A stretch of DNA of 64,000 bases, taken from NCBI GenBank assembly GCA_036267975.1, contig DATAVA010000064.1, forward strand, positions 30,169 to 94,168, given 5' to 3'. The notes under the pieces are model-generated. The model searched no databases and was not told where the DNA came from. It was given only the letters and a program-made list of their open reading frames with translations. This stretch comes from DAIDKA01 sp036267975. Lineage in GTDB: Bacteria; Pseudomonadota; Gammaproteobacteria; Steroidobacterales; Steroidobacteraceae. Each line of letters starts with the position of its first letter. The stretch's first letter is position 1. Below, piece after piece: positions 8,303 through 15,872 of the stretch. The position numbers and the translations under genes were made by a program.

Positions 8303-9154
8303 CTAGCGGGACAGCGTATTGCCGGTGCGCTTGAGCGCAAGGGCCAATGCATCCGCCAGATTCGCCTTGGTCGTGACGCCCGCCAGATCCACCCCCAAGT
8401 GCACGATCGTCTGGGCAATCTGGGGACGCACACCACTGATGATGCAATCGGCGCCCATCAGCCGGATGGCCGTTACGGTCTTAAGCAGGTGCTGGGCGAC
8501 GAGCGTATCGACCGTGGGGACGCCGGTAATGTCGATGATGGCCAGCTGCGAGCCGGTCTCGACGATCTTGTGCAGCAGCGCCTCCATGACGATCTGGGTG
8601 CGTGCCGAATCCAAGGTGCCGATCATCGGCAATGCCAGGATTCCCTCCCATAATTTCACCACCGGTGTCGACAGCTCCAGCATTTCCTGCTGCTGCCGAT
8701 TGATGACCTCTTCGCGCGCGCGCTGGTAGGTATTGACGGTAATCAGTCCTATCTCATCCAGTAACTTCGTTGCCTTCCATATCTCATCCGCCAGGAGATT
8801 TGCATCATTCCCCGCTTCGGTGCGCAGCACCGTGAACAACGGCTGCTTGAATGAGAATATGAACGTCGCGGTCTCCGCCGAGGTGAACCCCTGCTGCACG
8901 CGCGTGCGCGACAGGTCCTCGAGGAAGCCCTGGAGTGACTTGAACTGTGACGAGCTGCGGTCCTCGGGGCTTGCACTGGCCAAAAGGCCGGTCAGCAGCT
9001 GCAGGAACTCCTCGGCCTGCGCGCCCAGTTCCTGCGGCGAGATCCGCACTTTCCTGCCATCGGAAGCAGCGGATTGAAGGTTGCTGACCCATTCCGAGAG
9101 CAGCTGCTTTTGATGCCTCTGCAATGCATTCGCCAAAGTTGCTGAAGGCGCCAT
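8303..9154 (-). CDS. rsbR: RsbR-type stressosome sensor/scaffold (RsbRD-like N-domain plus STAS)
   Basis: 283 residues from the ATG at 9154, chosen because GAGGAG lies 7 bases upstream; a GTG 15 bases earlier is less likely. Residues about 1-155 are a helical N-terminal sensor resembling the RsbRD type (starting near LANALQRHQKQLLSEW) rather than a globin or PAS. Residues about 160-280 are a STAS domain with IIDITGVPTVDTLVA (Thr217) and RPQIAQTIVHLG (Thr249), the positions of the two regulatory threonines phosphorylated by RsbT in Bacillus RsbR. First gene of the operon; the signal sensed is unknown. The AT-richer DNA upstream (9220-9300) probably holds the promoter. Confidence 0.93.
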   Translation of the reverse strand: MAPSATLANALQRHQKQLLSEWVSNLQSAASDGRKVRISPQELGAQAEEFLQLLTGLLASASPEDRSSSQFKSLQGFLEDLSRTRVQQGFTSAETATFIFSFKQPLFTVLRTEAGNDANLLADEIWKATKLLDEIGLITVNTYQRAREEVINRQQQEMLELSTPVVKLWEGILALPMIGTLDSARTQIVMEALLHKIVETGSQLAIIDITGVPTVDTLVAQHLLKTVTAIRLMGADCIISGVRPQIAQTIVHLGVDLAGVTTKANLADALALALKRTGNTLSR

Positions 9155-9403
9155 CGAGTATCTCCTCACTCAAAATCTGCAAAACCGTCCGAAGACCATC
9201 CGGCAGCACCGGCTGTCCACGCAATCGAAATAATGAAATATCAATAAGTTAGCGTTAATAATTGAGGCGATTTCGCATTCTTTGTTTGCTCATTACAAAG
9301 GTCCGCGCACACGTATAGCTCGGCACAGCCCAGCCCTAAGGTCGGATTTTGTTGGATTTGCGTGTAGGAGCCGACCTACGCGGATGACCTTGACGCGGCG
9401 GAT
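9155..9403. other. Intergenic region: stressosome operon promoter side plus REP-like hairpin
   Basis: About 250 bases between rsbR (leftward) and the 3' end of the leftward TPR gene. Bases 9225-9300 are distinctly AT-rich for this genome and are the likely promoter region of the rsbR operon, but I cannot pick out convincing -35/-10 boxes. Bases 9361-9382 form a stem-loop (GTAGG, loop agccga, CCTAC, extended by three pairs including one G-U) that resembles the hairpin at 11444-11467. No T-tract follows on the minus strand, so it is not a classical terminator. Confidence 0.45.
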
Positions 9404-9895
9404 CTAGATTCGGGTCAGGCGTCGATACGCGAGCAGGTGTTGCAGCGCCTCGCGCGGTCGCTGCTGGCGCTCGTGCAGGGCGCTGAGATGGAAGTGGGCG
9501 TCGTGCAGGGTCGGGTCGAGAGCGAGTGCCGCCAGATATGCCGCGACTGCCTCGTCGTGCCGCTGCAGGTCTTCGAGCAGTAAGGCGATGTTGAACGACA
9601 GCAGCGCGCTGCCGTACTCGGCCGCGCGATAGATCGCTGCGGCGGCTGCCAGCTCGCCATTCAGATGCATCAGCCGGCCAAGATTAATCGTGGCTTGCAG
9701 ATGTCCGACATGGATGTCGAGCGCGGCGCGGTACTCGTCACGCGCTGCCTGCAGATCGGACGCCTCGAGCGCGAAGGCACGTTCGAAGTGGGCGGTGGCC
9801 TCGCGATGCCTGCGCTGGGCGGGGGTGCTGCGGCCGGAAACGGCTTGCGGCGCCCGGCTGGTGCGGGGCCCCCGCACCTTGGCGCGGGCCTTCAT
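9404..9895 (-). CDS. Tetratricopeptide repeat protein coupled to Ku
   Basis: 163 residues. After a basic N-terminal tail of about 30 residues, residues 32-155 hold three to four TPRs (AHFERAFALEASDLQAARDE, YRAAEYGSALLSFNIALLLE, VAAYLAALALDPTLHDAHFH). No signal peptide or catalytic domain. The ATG overlaps the stop of ku by 4 bases, so it is co-translated with Ku, which suggests but does not prove a role as a partner or scaffold in the same process. It is the last gene of the DUF1328-lipoprotein-Ku-TPR series. Confidence 0.8.
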   Translation of the reverse strand: MKARAKVRGPRTSRAPQAVSGRSTPAQRRHREATAHFERAFALEASDLQAARDEYRAALDIHVGHLQATINLGRLMHLNGELAAAAAIYRAAEYGSALLSFNIALLLEDLQRHDEAVAAYLAALALDPTLHDAHFHLSALHERQQRPREALQHLLAYRRLTRI

Positions 9896-10749
9896 CGGCG
9901 CCTCGCCTTGCGCGAGGTTGCAGGCGTCGCCCGCTTCGGCGCCCGGCTGGGTGCGGTGACCGTCGGTGTGCGGTCGAGGCTGGCCTTCAGGGCCGCCATC
10001 AGGTCGACGACATTGCTGGCGCGCTTTGGGGTCGGTGCCGCGGCGAGTGAAACTTCCTCGCCGTGCAGCTTGCGTTTAATCGCTGCCGCTACGCGATCTT
10101 TGAATTCGTCGGTAAACTCGCCCGGGTCGAATTTCTTGACCGCCAACTGCTCGATCAGTTGCGTCGCGAGTTTCAGTTCAGCCGCGGAAACGTGCCCGGA
10201 TTCGATTCCCAGATCCGACATTGGCCGCAGCTCGCCCTGGAAGTGCAGCGGGTGCAAAGCCAGTCCCGTGCCGAACGGCCGGATCACGACCACGTGTTCC
10301 TTGCCGCGGGACACCCAGCGTCCCACTGCGCACTGGGCGGTGTGCTTCAATGCGGTCGTGAGCAGGGCATAGGGCTTCGCCCCGCCTTTCTCGGGGGCCA
10401 GCAGGTAGGTCCCGGCGTAGTACACCGGATCGACGGACTGCAGCGGTACGAATTCGCTGATCTCGATGGCGCGACTCGTTTTCTCCTCCAGCTCCTTGAG
10501 CTCCTGAGGTGAAAACATGACGAACCGGTCCTTTGCGAACTCATAGCCTTTCGCCATGTCGGCGCGCTCGACCACCTTGCCATCCTTGACCGCAACGTAC
10601 TGCTGCCTGACCCGCGAGCCATCCTTGGCTCGCAGGAAATTGAACGCTATTCGCTCCGAGACTTCAGTCGCCGAGTACACCTGAACCGGAATGGCCACGA
10701 GACCAAACGACAGGGTCACCGAGGCAATCGGGCGCGTGCTCGTGGGCAT
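9892..10749 (-). CDS. ku: Ku protein, non-homologous end-joining
   Basis: 285 residues, usual length for bacterial Ku. The N-terminus SVTLSFGLVAIPVQVYSATE and the core beta-barrel segments (VRQQYVAVKDGKVV, FVPLQSVDPVYYAGTYLLAP, VVIRPFGTGLALHPLHF) are diagnostic. Ku forms a ring on double-strand break ends and recruits the ligase LigD. The C-terminus is a lysine/arginine-rich tail (KRATPATSRKARRR), known in some Ku proteins to help DNA binding. It starts 19 bases after the preceding lipoprotein gene and overlaps the TPR gene. No ligD lies in the window. Grouping with DUF1328 and a small lipoprotein suggests stationary-phase or envelope-stress regulation. Confidence 0.95.
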   Translation of the reverse strand: MPTSTRPIASVTLSFGLVAIPVQVYSATEVSERIAFNFLRAKDGSRVRQQYVAVKDGKVVERADMAKGYEFAKDRFVMFSPQELKELEEKTSRAIEISEFVPLQSVDPVYYAGTYLLAPEKGGAKPYALLTTALKHTAQCAVGRWVSRGKEHVVVIRPFGTGLALHPLHFQGELRPMSDLGIESGHVSAAELKLATQLIEQLAVKKFDPGEFTDEFKDRVAAAIKRKLHGEEVSLAAAPTPKRASNVVDLMAALKASLDRTPTVTAPSRAPKRATPATSRKARRR

Positions 10750-10768
10750 GCCGCACTCAGACTGCCGT

Positions 10769-11179
10769 CTACGGCTTGGGGTCCGTATCGGCCTTGGTCT
10801 GCTTTGCCTGATCCTCGGCCACCTGGAAGGCAGTGTCCGCCTGTTCCTTGCAGGCCTTCTGCGGCTCCCCGCTCAGACTCTCGCACTGGGCGAGGGCGAT
10901 CTTGTGATCGCCCTGGGCTTTCGTGTCGGCAACCTTCTCGGCCTGCACCGCTTCGGTGTGTGCCTCAGCCGCCTTTTCATCATGCACCACGCTTGCGGCG
11001 CTGTTCACCTTGTCGCTGGCCCGCTGCTCGGCTTTCGCCGCATCTTCGCTGGCGGTGTTTTCGGCAGCGGCCGTGTCCTTGGCGACGCGGTCGGGGCTCT
11101 TGGCCTGGTTGCAGGCATTGAGCACGCAGGCCGCCAATAGCGCAATCGTGACCACTAACGTCGTTTTGTTCGGTGTCAT
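10769..11179 (-). CDS. Small Ala/Lys/Glu-rich lipoprotein
   Basis: 136 residues. Signal peptide with lipobox (CVLNAC, lipidated Cys23), then a highly charged, Ala-rich, probably coiled-coil or extended region (AAAENTASEDAAKAEQRASD) with two Cys (AQCESLSGEPQKACKEQ). Such proteins are envelope-located and often stress-induced; no enzymatic domain is visible. It lies 5 bases after the DUF1328 gene and 19 bases before ku, so the three form one transcription unit. Confidence 0.75.
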   Translation of the reverse strand: MTPNKTTLVVTIALLAACVLNACNQAKSPDRVAKDTAAAENTASEDAAKAEQRASDKVNSAASVVHDEKAAEAHTEAVQAEKVADTKAQGDHKIALAQCESLSGEPQKACKEQADTAFQVAEDQAKQTKADTDPKP

Positions 11180-11184
11180 GATGT

Positions 11185-11349
11185 CTAAACTCGCGGGCGG
11201 CGTCCCATGAAGAAGGTGACGATCGCGATGACCAGGAATATCAGGAACAGCACTTTCGCGATGCCGGCGGCTCCCGCTGCGAGTCCCCCGAATCCGAGGA
11301 TGGCTGCCACTATGGCGATGATGAAGAACACGACGGCGTAGTGAAGCAT
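11185..11349 (-). CDS. DUF1328 family small membrane protein
   Basis: 54 residues starting at the ATG at 11349 (MLHYAVVFFIIAIVAAILGF), with AAGGGG-like ribosome binding sequence upstream. Two membrane segments separated by the Gly/Ala-rich GGLAAGAAGIAK turn and a basic C-terminal tail (GRRPRV) are the full DUF1328 pattern (YtjA-like). Function unknown; often found with stress genes. An in-frame extension upstream to 11622 is shadow sequence. First gene of the lipoprotein-Ku-TPR operon. Confidence 0.9.
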   Translation of the reverse strand: MLHYAVVFFIIAIVAAILGFGGLAAGAAGIAKVLFLIFLVIAIVTFFMGRRPRV

Positions 11350-11443
11350 GGAAGACCCCTTATCAAGCGACATGCAAAGCACGTCTATTGACCGGCAGGG
11401 TATGCAACCCGCATGGCGGCGTAAGTCCGGCCGCATCGGCACT

Positions 11444-11467
11444 AATCGTAGGCTTCGCCCTACGGTT
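11444..11467. repeat. REP-like stem-loop after the 11469-11843 gene
   Basis: AATCGTAGG and CCTACGGTT pair over 9 bases (one G-U) around a six-base loop cttcgc. It begins one base after the stop codon of the leftward membrane-protein gene. No T-tract follows in that direction. Sequence and placement resemble the hairpin at 9361-9382, which also lies downstream of a leftward gene. Confidence 0.4.
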
Positions 11468-11468
11468 G

Positions 11469-11843
11469 TTACCAAATCCGCAGGTACATCACCAGGGTGA
11501 CCGCGAATAATGCTGCAGAGCACAGCAGATACCCGGGCGCTGAAACGCACCACTGCCGGCCATTCGGACCCGCGCTGAACTGATGGCGGGCGAGGAGGGT
11601 ATTGGCGATGAACACACTGCACAGCAGAAAACCGACATAGCGCTGCGGATGGAGGGCCCCGGCGCTCGCATAGGGATCCTTGACGATCCCCAGCAGGCTC
11701 AGCAGATCAAGGAGGCTGAGGAGGTTCAGGCTCACGCCCACACCCAGCGCGACCATTGCCACGGTGTAGACGGGGCCGTTGCGCAGCCAGCTGCGGCCAC
11801 AACAGTTCAACATCGATTCGAACAATCCGGCGTAGAGGTTCAT
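11469..11843 (-). CDS. Hypothetical four-helix inner-membrane protein
   Basis: 124 residues from the ATG at 11843 (MNLYAGLFESMLNCCGRSWL); an upstream in-frame start is possible but would run into the dgkA-side leader. Three to four hydrophobic segments: VYTVAMVALGVGVSLNLLSL, YVGFLLCSVFIANTLLA, and YLLCSAALFAVTLVMYLRIW. No family recognised with certainty. It is transcribed away from dgkA with 142 bases between the two starts and is followed by a REP-like hairpin. Confidence 0.65.
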   Translation of the reverse strand: MNLYAGLFESMLNCCGRSWLRNGPVYTVAMVALGVGVSLNLLSLLDLLSLLGIVKDPYASAGALHPQRYVGFLLCSVFIANTLLARHQFSAGPNGRQWCVSAPGYLLCSAALFAVTLVMYLRIW

Positions 11844-11985
11844 GGCGGAAGGCGCATTCACTTTGCCGTGTAAAGTAAATGGCGCGTGCTGCGGTGGCAA
11901 GCGCTTTTTCCGCTACTGGCTGGGGTCGAGGCTTAGGCTAGAATCAAGGCCGACTGGCAGGCCGCCGGCGGGGACGGGAAAGCGC

Positions 11986-12360
11986 ATGACCTTAGCCCAT
12001 AAGAATCTCTCCTTTGCACAGCGCCTGGGTTTTGCGCTCACCGGGCTCGCGCATGCCTTGCGTGCCGAACGCAGCCTGCGCACGCAGCTGGGGTGCCTGG
12101 TGGTCGTGGCTGTGGCGCTGGCGTACCTGCGCCCGCCGGCGGTGTGGTGGGGCCTCGTCAGTGTGTGTGCGGCGGGCGTGTTCGCGGCCGAACTGTTCAA
12201 TACCGCGGTCGAACATCTGGCGGATCACGTACAGCCGCAGCTGCATCCACAGATCCGCATCGTCAAAGACTGCGCGGCCGCCGCGGTTTTGTGCGCGGCG
12301 CTGGGTGCGGTCGGCGTGGCGATTGCCCTGGTAGTGGAGCTGGCCGGTCATTGGCATTAG
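11986..12360 (+). CDS. dgkA: Diacylglycerol kinase DgkA
   Basis: 124 residues from the ATG at 11986; an upstream in-frame start at 11842 adds unrelated sequence. DgkA phosphorylates diacylglycerol (or undecaprenol in some bacteria) at the inner membrane. Three membrane helices are visible, and the active-site signature AAELFNTAVEHLADHV places Glu69, Asn72, Glu76 and Asp80 at the same numbers as in E. coli DgkA, followed by Lys94-Asp95. The downstream membrane-protein gene begins 12 bases after its stop, so they may be co-transcribed. Confidence 0.95.
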   Translation: MTLAHKNLSFAQRLGFALTGLAHALRAERSLRTQLGCLVVVAVALAYLRPPAVWWGLVSVCAAGVFAAELFNTAVEHLADHVQPQLHPQIRIVKDCAAAAVLCAALGAVGVAIALVVELAGHWH

Positions 12361-12372
12361 AGTTGACCCAAC

Positions 12373-12993
12373 GTGGCTGACCTCTATAAAGCGCTTGCCC
12401 AGATCCATGCCATCCGCGGTCAGATGGCCCGCGGCACGGAATTTCACGGCTATGGGCCCGAAACCGTTACGGCGACCGGCCTGCTGGCCGGGGCGGCAGC
12501 CGCGTTGCAAGCAGCGGTTCTGAAAGACCCGGGGGACCATGCCGCGCGGTTCTTGCTGATCTGGATTTCGACCGCAGCGCTGGCGGTGCTGGTCACGGGT
12601 CTGCAGACCATCACCCGGACGCGACGCGTTCATTCGGGCCTCGTCAGCCATATGATTGGTTCGGCTGCCGAATCATTTCTGCCGGCCATTGGCGCGGGCA
12701 TACTGGTGACGCTGATCCTGGTCCGCAGCGCGCCGCGGGAGCTGTGGATGCTGCCGGGCCTGTGGCAGATCTTCTACGGTCTGGGCATTTTTGCGTCCTG
12801 TCGGTTCGTGCCGCGGCAGATGCTGGCGGTGGGCGTATGGTTTTTGGCCACGGGCGCGCTGTGTCTGACGACGGGTACCGGGGGTCACGCCCTGTCACCG
12901 TGGGAGATGGGCTTCCCGTTCGGCATTGGCCAGCTGCTGATCGCGGCGGTGCTCAAGTTCAGTTACCGTGAGGCGGATGAAGATGCGCAGTAA
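12373..12993 (+). CDS. Hypothetical six-helix membrane protein paired with a winged-helix regulator
   Basis: 206 residues from a GTG start. The first ~35 residues are cytosolic (LYKALAQIHAIRGQMARGTEF), then six hydrophobic segments follow, including LLAGAAAALQAAVL, FLLIWISTAALAVLVTG, FLPAIGAGILVTLILV and LWQIFYGLGIFASCRFVP. No transport signature is recognised. The downstream regulator starts inside its 3' end (overlap 17 bases). Such membrane protein-regulator pairs recur in Proteobacteria, often at stationary phase loci; the specific role here is unknown. Confidence 0.75.
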   Translation: MADLYKALAQIHAIRGQMARGTEFHGYGPETVTATGLLAGAAAALQAAVLKDPGDHAARFLLIWISTAALAVLVTGLQTITRTRRVHSGLVSHMIGSAAESFLPAIGAGILVTLILVRSAPRELWMLPGLWQIFYGLGIFASCRFVPRQMLAVGVWFLATGALCLTTGTGGHALSPWEMGFPFGIGQLLIAAVLKFSYREADEDAQ

Positions 12994-13357
12994 GAAGCCG
13001 GCACGACCGGGCTTTGCCTACGATGCCCTGGACAGTGTGATTCACGAGCGGGCCCGCCTGAGCGTGCTCACGTCGCTGGTGACGCACCCCAAGGGCCTGG
13101 CGTTCGCGGACCTGAAGTCCATGTGCGCACTGACCGACGGCAATCTCAGCCGTCATCTGCAGGTGCTGCGGGGCGCGAAGCTGATCGAAATCACCAAGGA
13201 TGTGGATCGCAACCGCCCGCACACCTTCTGCCGCATCACCGCGAACGGGCGCAAACGCTACCTGGAATATCTGGCGGTGCTCGAGCAGGTGATCCGCGAT
13301 GTGGTCGCGGGCGAGCAATCCGACGCGGCGGGCGAGGGCACCCAGGTCCCGGCCTGA
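12977..13357 (+). CDS. Winged-helix transcriptional regulator (HTH_34/MarR-like)
   Basis: 126 residues from ATG 12977 (a GTG at 12968 is also possible). The core is a winged helix: IHERARLSVLTSLVTHPKGL, recognition helix around TDGNLSRHLQVLRGAKLIEI, and wing RPHTFCRITANGRKRYLEYL. This matches the small winged-helix 'transcriptional regulator' family with conserved NLSRHL. It overlaps the preceding membrane-protein gene and likely acts with it. No effector domain is present. Confidence 0.85.
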   Translation: MKMRSKKPARPGFAYDALDSVIHERARLSVLTSLVTHPKGLAFADLKSMCALTDGNLSRHLQVLRGAKLIEITKDVDRNRPHTFCRITANGRKRYLEYLAVLEQVIRDVVAGEQSDAAGEGTQVPA

Positions 13358-13367
13358 GCCCGACTTT

Positions 13368-14156
13368 CTATCCGGTTCCGACTTTCATACCGTTCAAGTG
13401 CTCGCGCACGCCGTTGCGGTGGCCCTCGCTGCTCGTCACAGTGGTGCCGCAGGCCAGTACAAATATGAAATCGCCGCGCGGCGTGCGGCTCAGTTCGCGG
13501 ATGAAGTTGACGTTGATGAGGCACGAGCGGCTGATGCGCAGCATGGGCTGGCTGCGCAACGAAATTTCCGCCTGCTGCAGGGTGCTGCGGGCGTGATACT
13601 GCGCGCGGCCCACCGTGAATTTCACGTAGTTGCGGTCCCCTTCCACCAACTCGATGTCGGCGATGTTGAGGATGTGCATGCTGCTGCCCGACTCGGCAAT
13701 AATCCGGGGGCTGGTGTCGGCGAGGGCTTTGACGTCGCGCTCCAGCCGTGACACCACTGACAGCAGTGCCTGGCGCCGGTCATCGGCTTGCAGGGCGTCG
13801 CGTTTACGCCGCACCCGCGCCACGGTTGCCTTGAAGCGCTCGTAGTCGAAGGGCTTCAGCAGGTAATCGCTGGCGCAGACTTCGAAGGCCTGCAGCGCAT
13901 AGCTGTCGTAGGCGGTCACGAAGACAATGTCGGGCAGGTTCTGCTGATCAAGCGAGCGTGCCAGGGCGATCCCGTTGACGGTATCGATCTGTATATCCAG
14001 GAACAACAGATCCGGAGGGTTTGCCAGGATCGCCGCCAGCGCGCTGCGGCCGTCGGCATACTCACCGGCAATATGCAGGTCCGGCTCCCGGCCGCAGCAT
14101 TCACGCAGCGTGCGCCGCGCGGCCGATTCGTCATCGACGATGACGACCTCGATCAT
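13368..14156 (-). CDS. LytTR-family response regulator
   Basis: 262 residues. Receiver domain at about 2-120 with acidic pair Asp8/Asp9, phospho-acceptor Asp54 (LLFLDIQID) and the conserved Lys of YLLKPFDYERF. A linker follows, then a LytTR DNA-binding domain at about 155-255 (ELVEGDRNYVKFTVGRAQYH, MLRISRSCLINVNFIREL). LytTR regulators bind paired direct repeats in promoters. Its ATG overlaps the stop of the cognate kinase by 4 bases; convergent with the winged-helix regulator 10 bases away. Confidence 0.93.
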   Translation of the reverse strand: MIEVVIVDDESAARRTLRECCGREPDLHIAGEYADGRSALAAILANPPDLLFLDIQIDTVNGIALARSLDQQNLPDIVFVTAYDSYALQAFEVCASDYLLKPFDYERFKATVARVRRKRDALQADDRRQALLSVVSRLERDVKALADTSPRIIAESGSSMHILNIADIELVEGDRNYVKFTVGRAQYHARSTLQQAEISLRSQPMLRISRSCLINVNFIRELSRTPRGDFIFVLACGTTVTSSEGHRNGVREHLNGMKVGTG

Positions 14157-15328
14157 GTCGTCTGTGAGGCCGGGGCCTCGCGCGATGCGGGCTCACGCAG
14201 CAGGGGCATCTGCACGATGGATGCCCAGGCGGCAGACTCTTCGTGCACGCTCAAGGTGCCGCGCTCACCAAAATGCACTGCCAGCCGCTCGCGGACGTTG
14301 CGCAGTCCGATGCCATGGCGAGCGGGCGTGGCGGCACCGGTGGTGTTGCGGACGATCAGGCGCAGCTGCTGCGGATCGCACTGGACCTCGATGGTCACGT
14401 TCACCGCGCCGCTGTGGCCGGCGAGCCCATGAACCACGGCATTCTCGATGAGCGGCTGCAGGATCAGGCTGGGTACCCACGCAGCGGGCAGATCTGCGGG
14501 GTCCGGCAATGCCAGGGTCAGACGTTCCGCGAACCGCTGCTGTTGCAGGCCCAGGTACAGGCGCGCGAACTCGATTTCGGCCGCCACCGGCGTGAACTCC
14601 GATTCGCCGGCGGCGAGCAGCCGGCGCAGCAGGTCGCTCAGCTGCACGATCATCTTCTGCGCCGTCTGCGGATCCCAGCGGATCTGACCACGGATGGTAT
14701 GCAGCAGATTGAACAGCGTATGGGGTGAGAGCTGCATGCGCAGGGCGGCCACGCGTGCCGCGTTCCAGGCGCGTTCCAGCGCCGCGCGCTGCAGCTCCGA
14801 ATCGCGGAATCTGCGGTACAGCGAGAAGCCGCTTACCAGCGCCAGCGCGAATCCGTAGGTCAGCAGAAAGCTGGTGGCGCTGGCGATGCGCAGCGCCAGC
14901 TCCGACTGCGGGCCCTGCCACGGCATGTTCATGCGGTCTTCCGGCTGACTCATTTCCATGGGGTCACCGAGCATGTGTTCGGCCACTCCCAGCAGTGGCG
15001 AGGCCAGCAGCGCGAACACCAGGGCCAGAACGATCTGCAGCGCCGCGCGTTGCGGTATCGGACGCCACCCGATACGCATCGCCACCTGCACGCACAGCAG
15101 CAGCACGGGGTACAGCAGCAGGTGTTGCAGCGATCGGGCGGGCCAGGTGGCGAACAGATGTCGATTGCCCGCCGGGTCCAGCGACACGGACATGTTATGG
15201 GCGTACAGGACGTTCGACACCGTGACGTAAATCCAGAACGCACTGAGCACGCCCAGCTGCGCCAGGGTACCGAGGCGGGTGCGATCCCGTTGGGCATCTG
15301 CCGCCGTCGCCTGCGTCGCGGTGTCCAC
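14153..15328 (-). CDS. LytS/AlgZ-type membrane sensor histidine kinase
   Basis: About 391 residues from a GTG at 15328 (start uncertain; sequence further upstream is basic and low in hydrophobic character and overlaps the leader of the divergent UrcA gene). Four membrane helices lie in the first ~190 residues (LGVLSAFWIYVTVSNVLY, LQHLLLYPVLLLCVQVA, IVLALVFALLASPLLGV, SFLLTYGFALALVSGF). The His_kinase domain follows with RMQLSPHTLFNLLHTI, where the phospho-His replaces the usual PHFLFN context, and a HATPase with LILQPLIENAVVHG and GIGLRNVRERL. Partner is the LytTR regulator downstream, coupled by a 4-base overlap. Confidence 0.9.
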   Translation of the reverse strand: MDTATQATAADAQRDRTRLGTLAQLGVLSAFWIYVTVSNVLYAHNMSVSLDPAGNRHLFATWPARSLQHLLLYPVLLLCVQVAMRIGWRPIPQRAALQIVLALVFALLASPLLGVAEHMLGDPMEMSQPEDRMNMPWQGPQSELALRIASATSFLLTYGFALALVSGFSLYRRFRDSELQRAALERAWNAARVAALRMQLSPHTLFNLLHTIRGQIRWDPQTAQKMIVQLSDLLRRLLAAGESEFTPVAAEIEFARLYLGLQQQRFAERLTLALPDPADLPAAWVPSLILQPLIENAVVHGLAGHSGAVNVTIEVQCDPQQLRLIVRNTTGAATPARHGIGLRNVRERLAVHFGERGTLSVHEESAAWASIVQMPLLREPASREAPASQTT

Positions 15329-15476
15329 GGGGCCAAGCCTACACGGAATCAGCTGCGGTTCGCCGCGGCTGGTACGAACCCGTAATTTGCGGGGACGAGT
15401 GCGGGCCGCGGCTACAGACCGGCCGCCGCCGCAGGGCGTTACATATAGCGCAGGTATCGGGCACGGGAGAGCGCAA

Positions 15477-15833
15477 ATGTTTTCACAGCACGGGTTCAGG
15501 GCTGCGCTGGCCACAGGTCTCATCGGCCTGCTGCCCTTTGGAGTCGCCGCGGCGCAGGGCTCGCGGCCGCCGTTCGCGGAACCCTCGGTGGTCGTGAACT
15601 ACGCCGATCTGGACCTCGGGACCCGACTGGGCGCCGAGAAGCTCTATGAGCGGATCGAGCAGGCGGCGGCGCAACTGTGCCCGCGGGTGGCGTTCCAGGA
15701 ACTGCCGCGCTACGCGGCGTCCCTGCGCTGCCGCAACGAGGTCGTCGCCCATGCGGTGAGCAGTATCAACAGCGCGCAGCTGGCGGCGGTGTATGCCTTG
15801 CACACCCATCACCTCGGGCATAGCGCGGTTTGA
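15477..15833 (+). CDS. UrcA family periplasmic protein
   Basis: 118 residues from ATG 15477 with GGGAGAG upstream. Sec signal peptide up to about VAAAQG, then the UrcA signature: VVNYADLDLGTRLGAEKLYE, AAAQLCPRV and a second Cys in ASLRCRNEV, with a closing Ala-rich helix. UrcA proteins are small, secreted, probably with one disulfide, and of unknown function; common in sphingomonads and Steroidobacter-like bacteria. Divergent from the LytS/LytTR operon, which may regulate it. Confidence 0.88.
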   Translation: MFSQHGFRAALATGLIGLLPFGVAAAQGSRPPFAEPSVVVNYADLDLGTRLGAEKLYERIEQAAAQLCPRVAFQELPRYAASLRCRNEVVAHAVSSINSAQLAAVYALHTHHLGHSAV

Positions 15834-15872
15834 CGGGCGACCGGATCGGCGGTGAACCTTCTGTAGGGACGC

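Noticed and set aside
8296..8436. In-frame N-terminal extension of rsbS
   Set aside because: It reads a basic, Trp-rich sequence from rsbR in another frame; the family start MERIPILRIG is at 8295.
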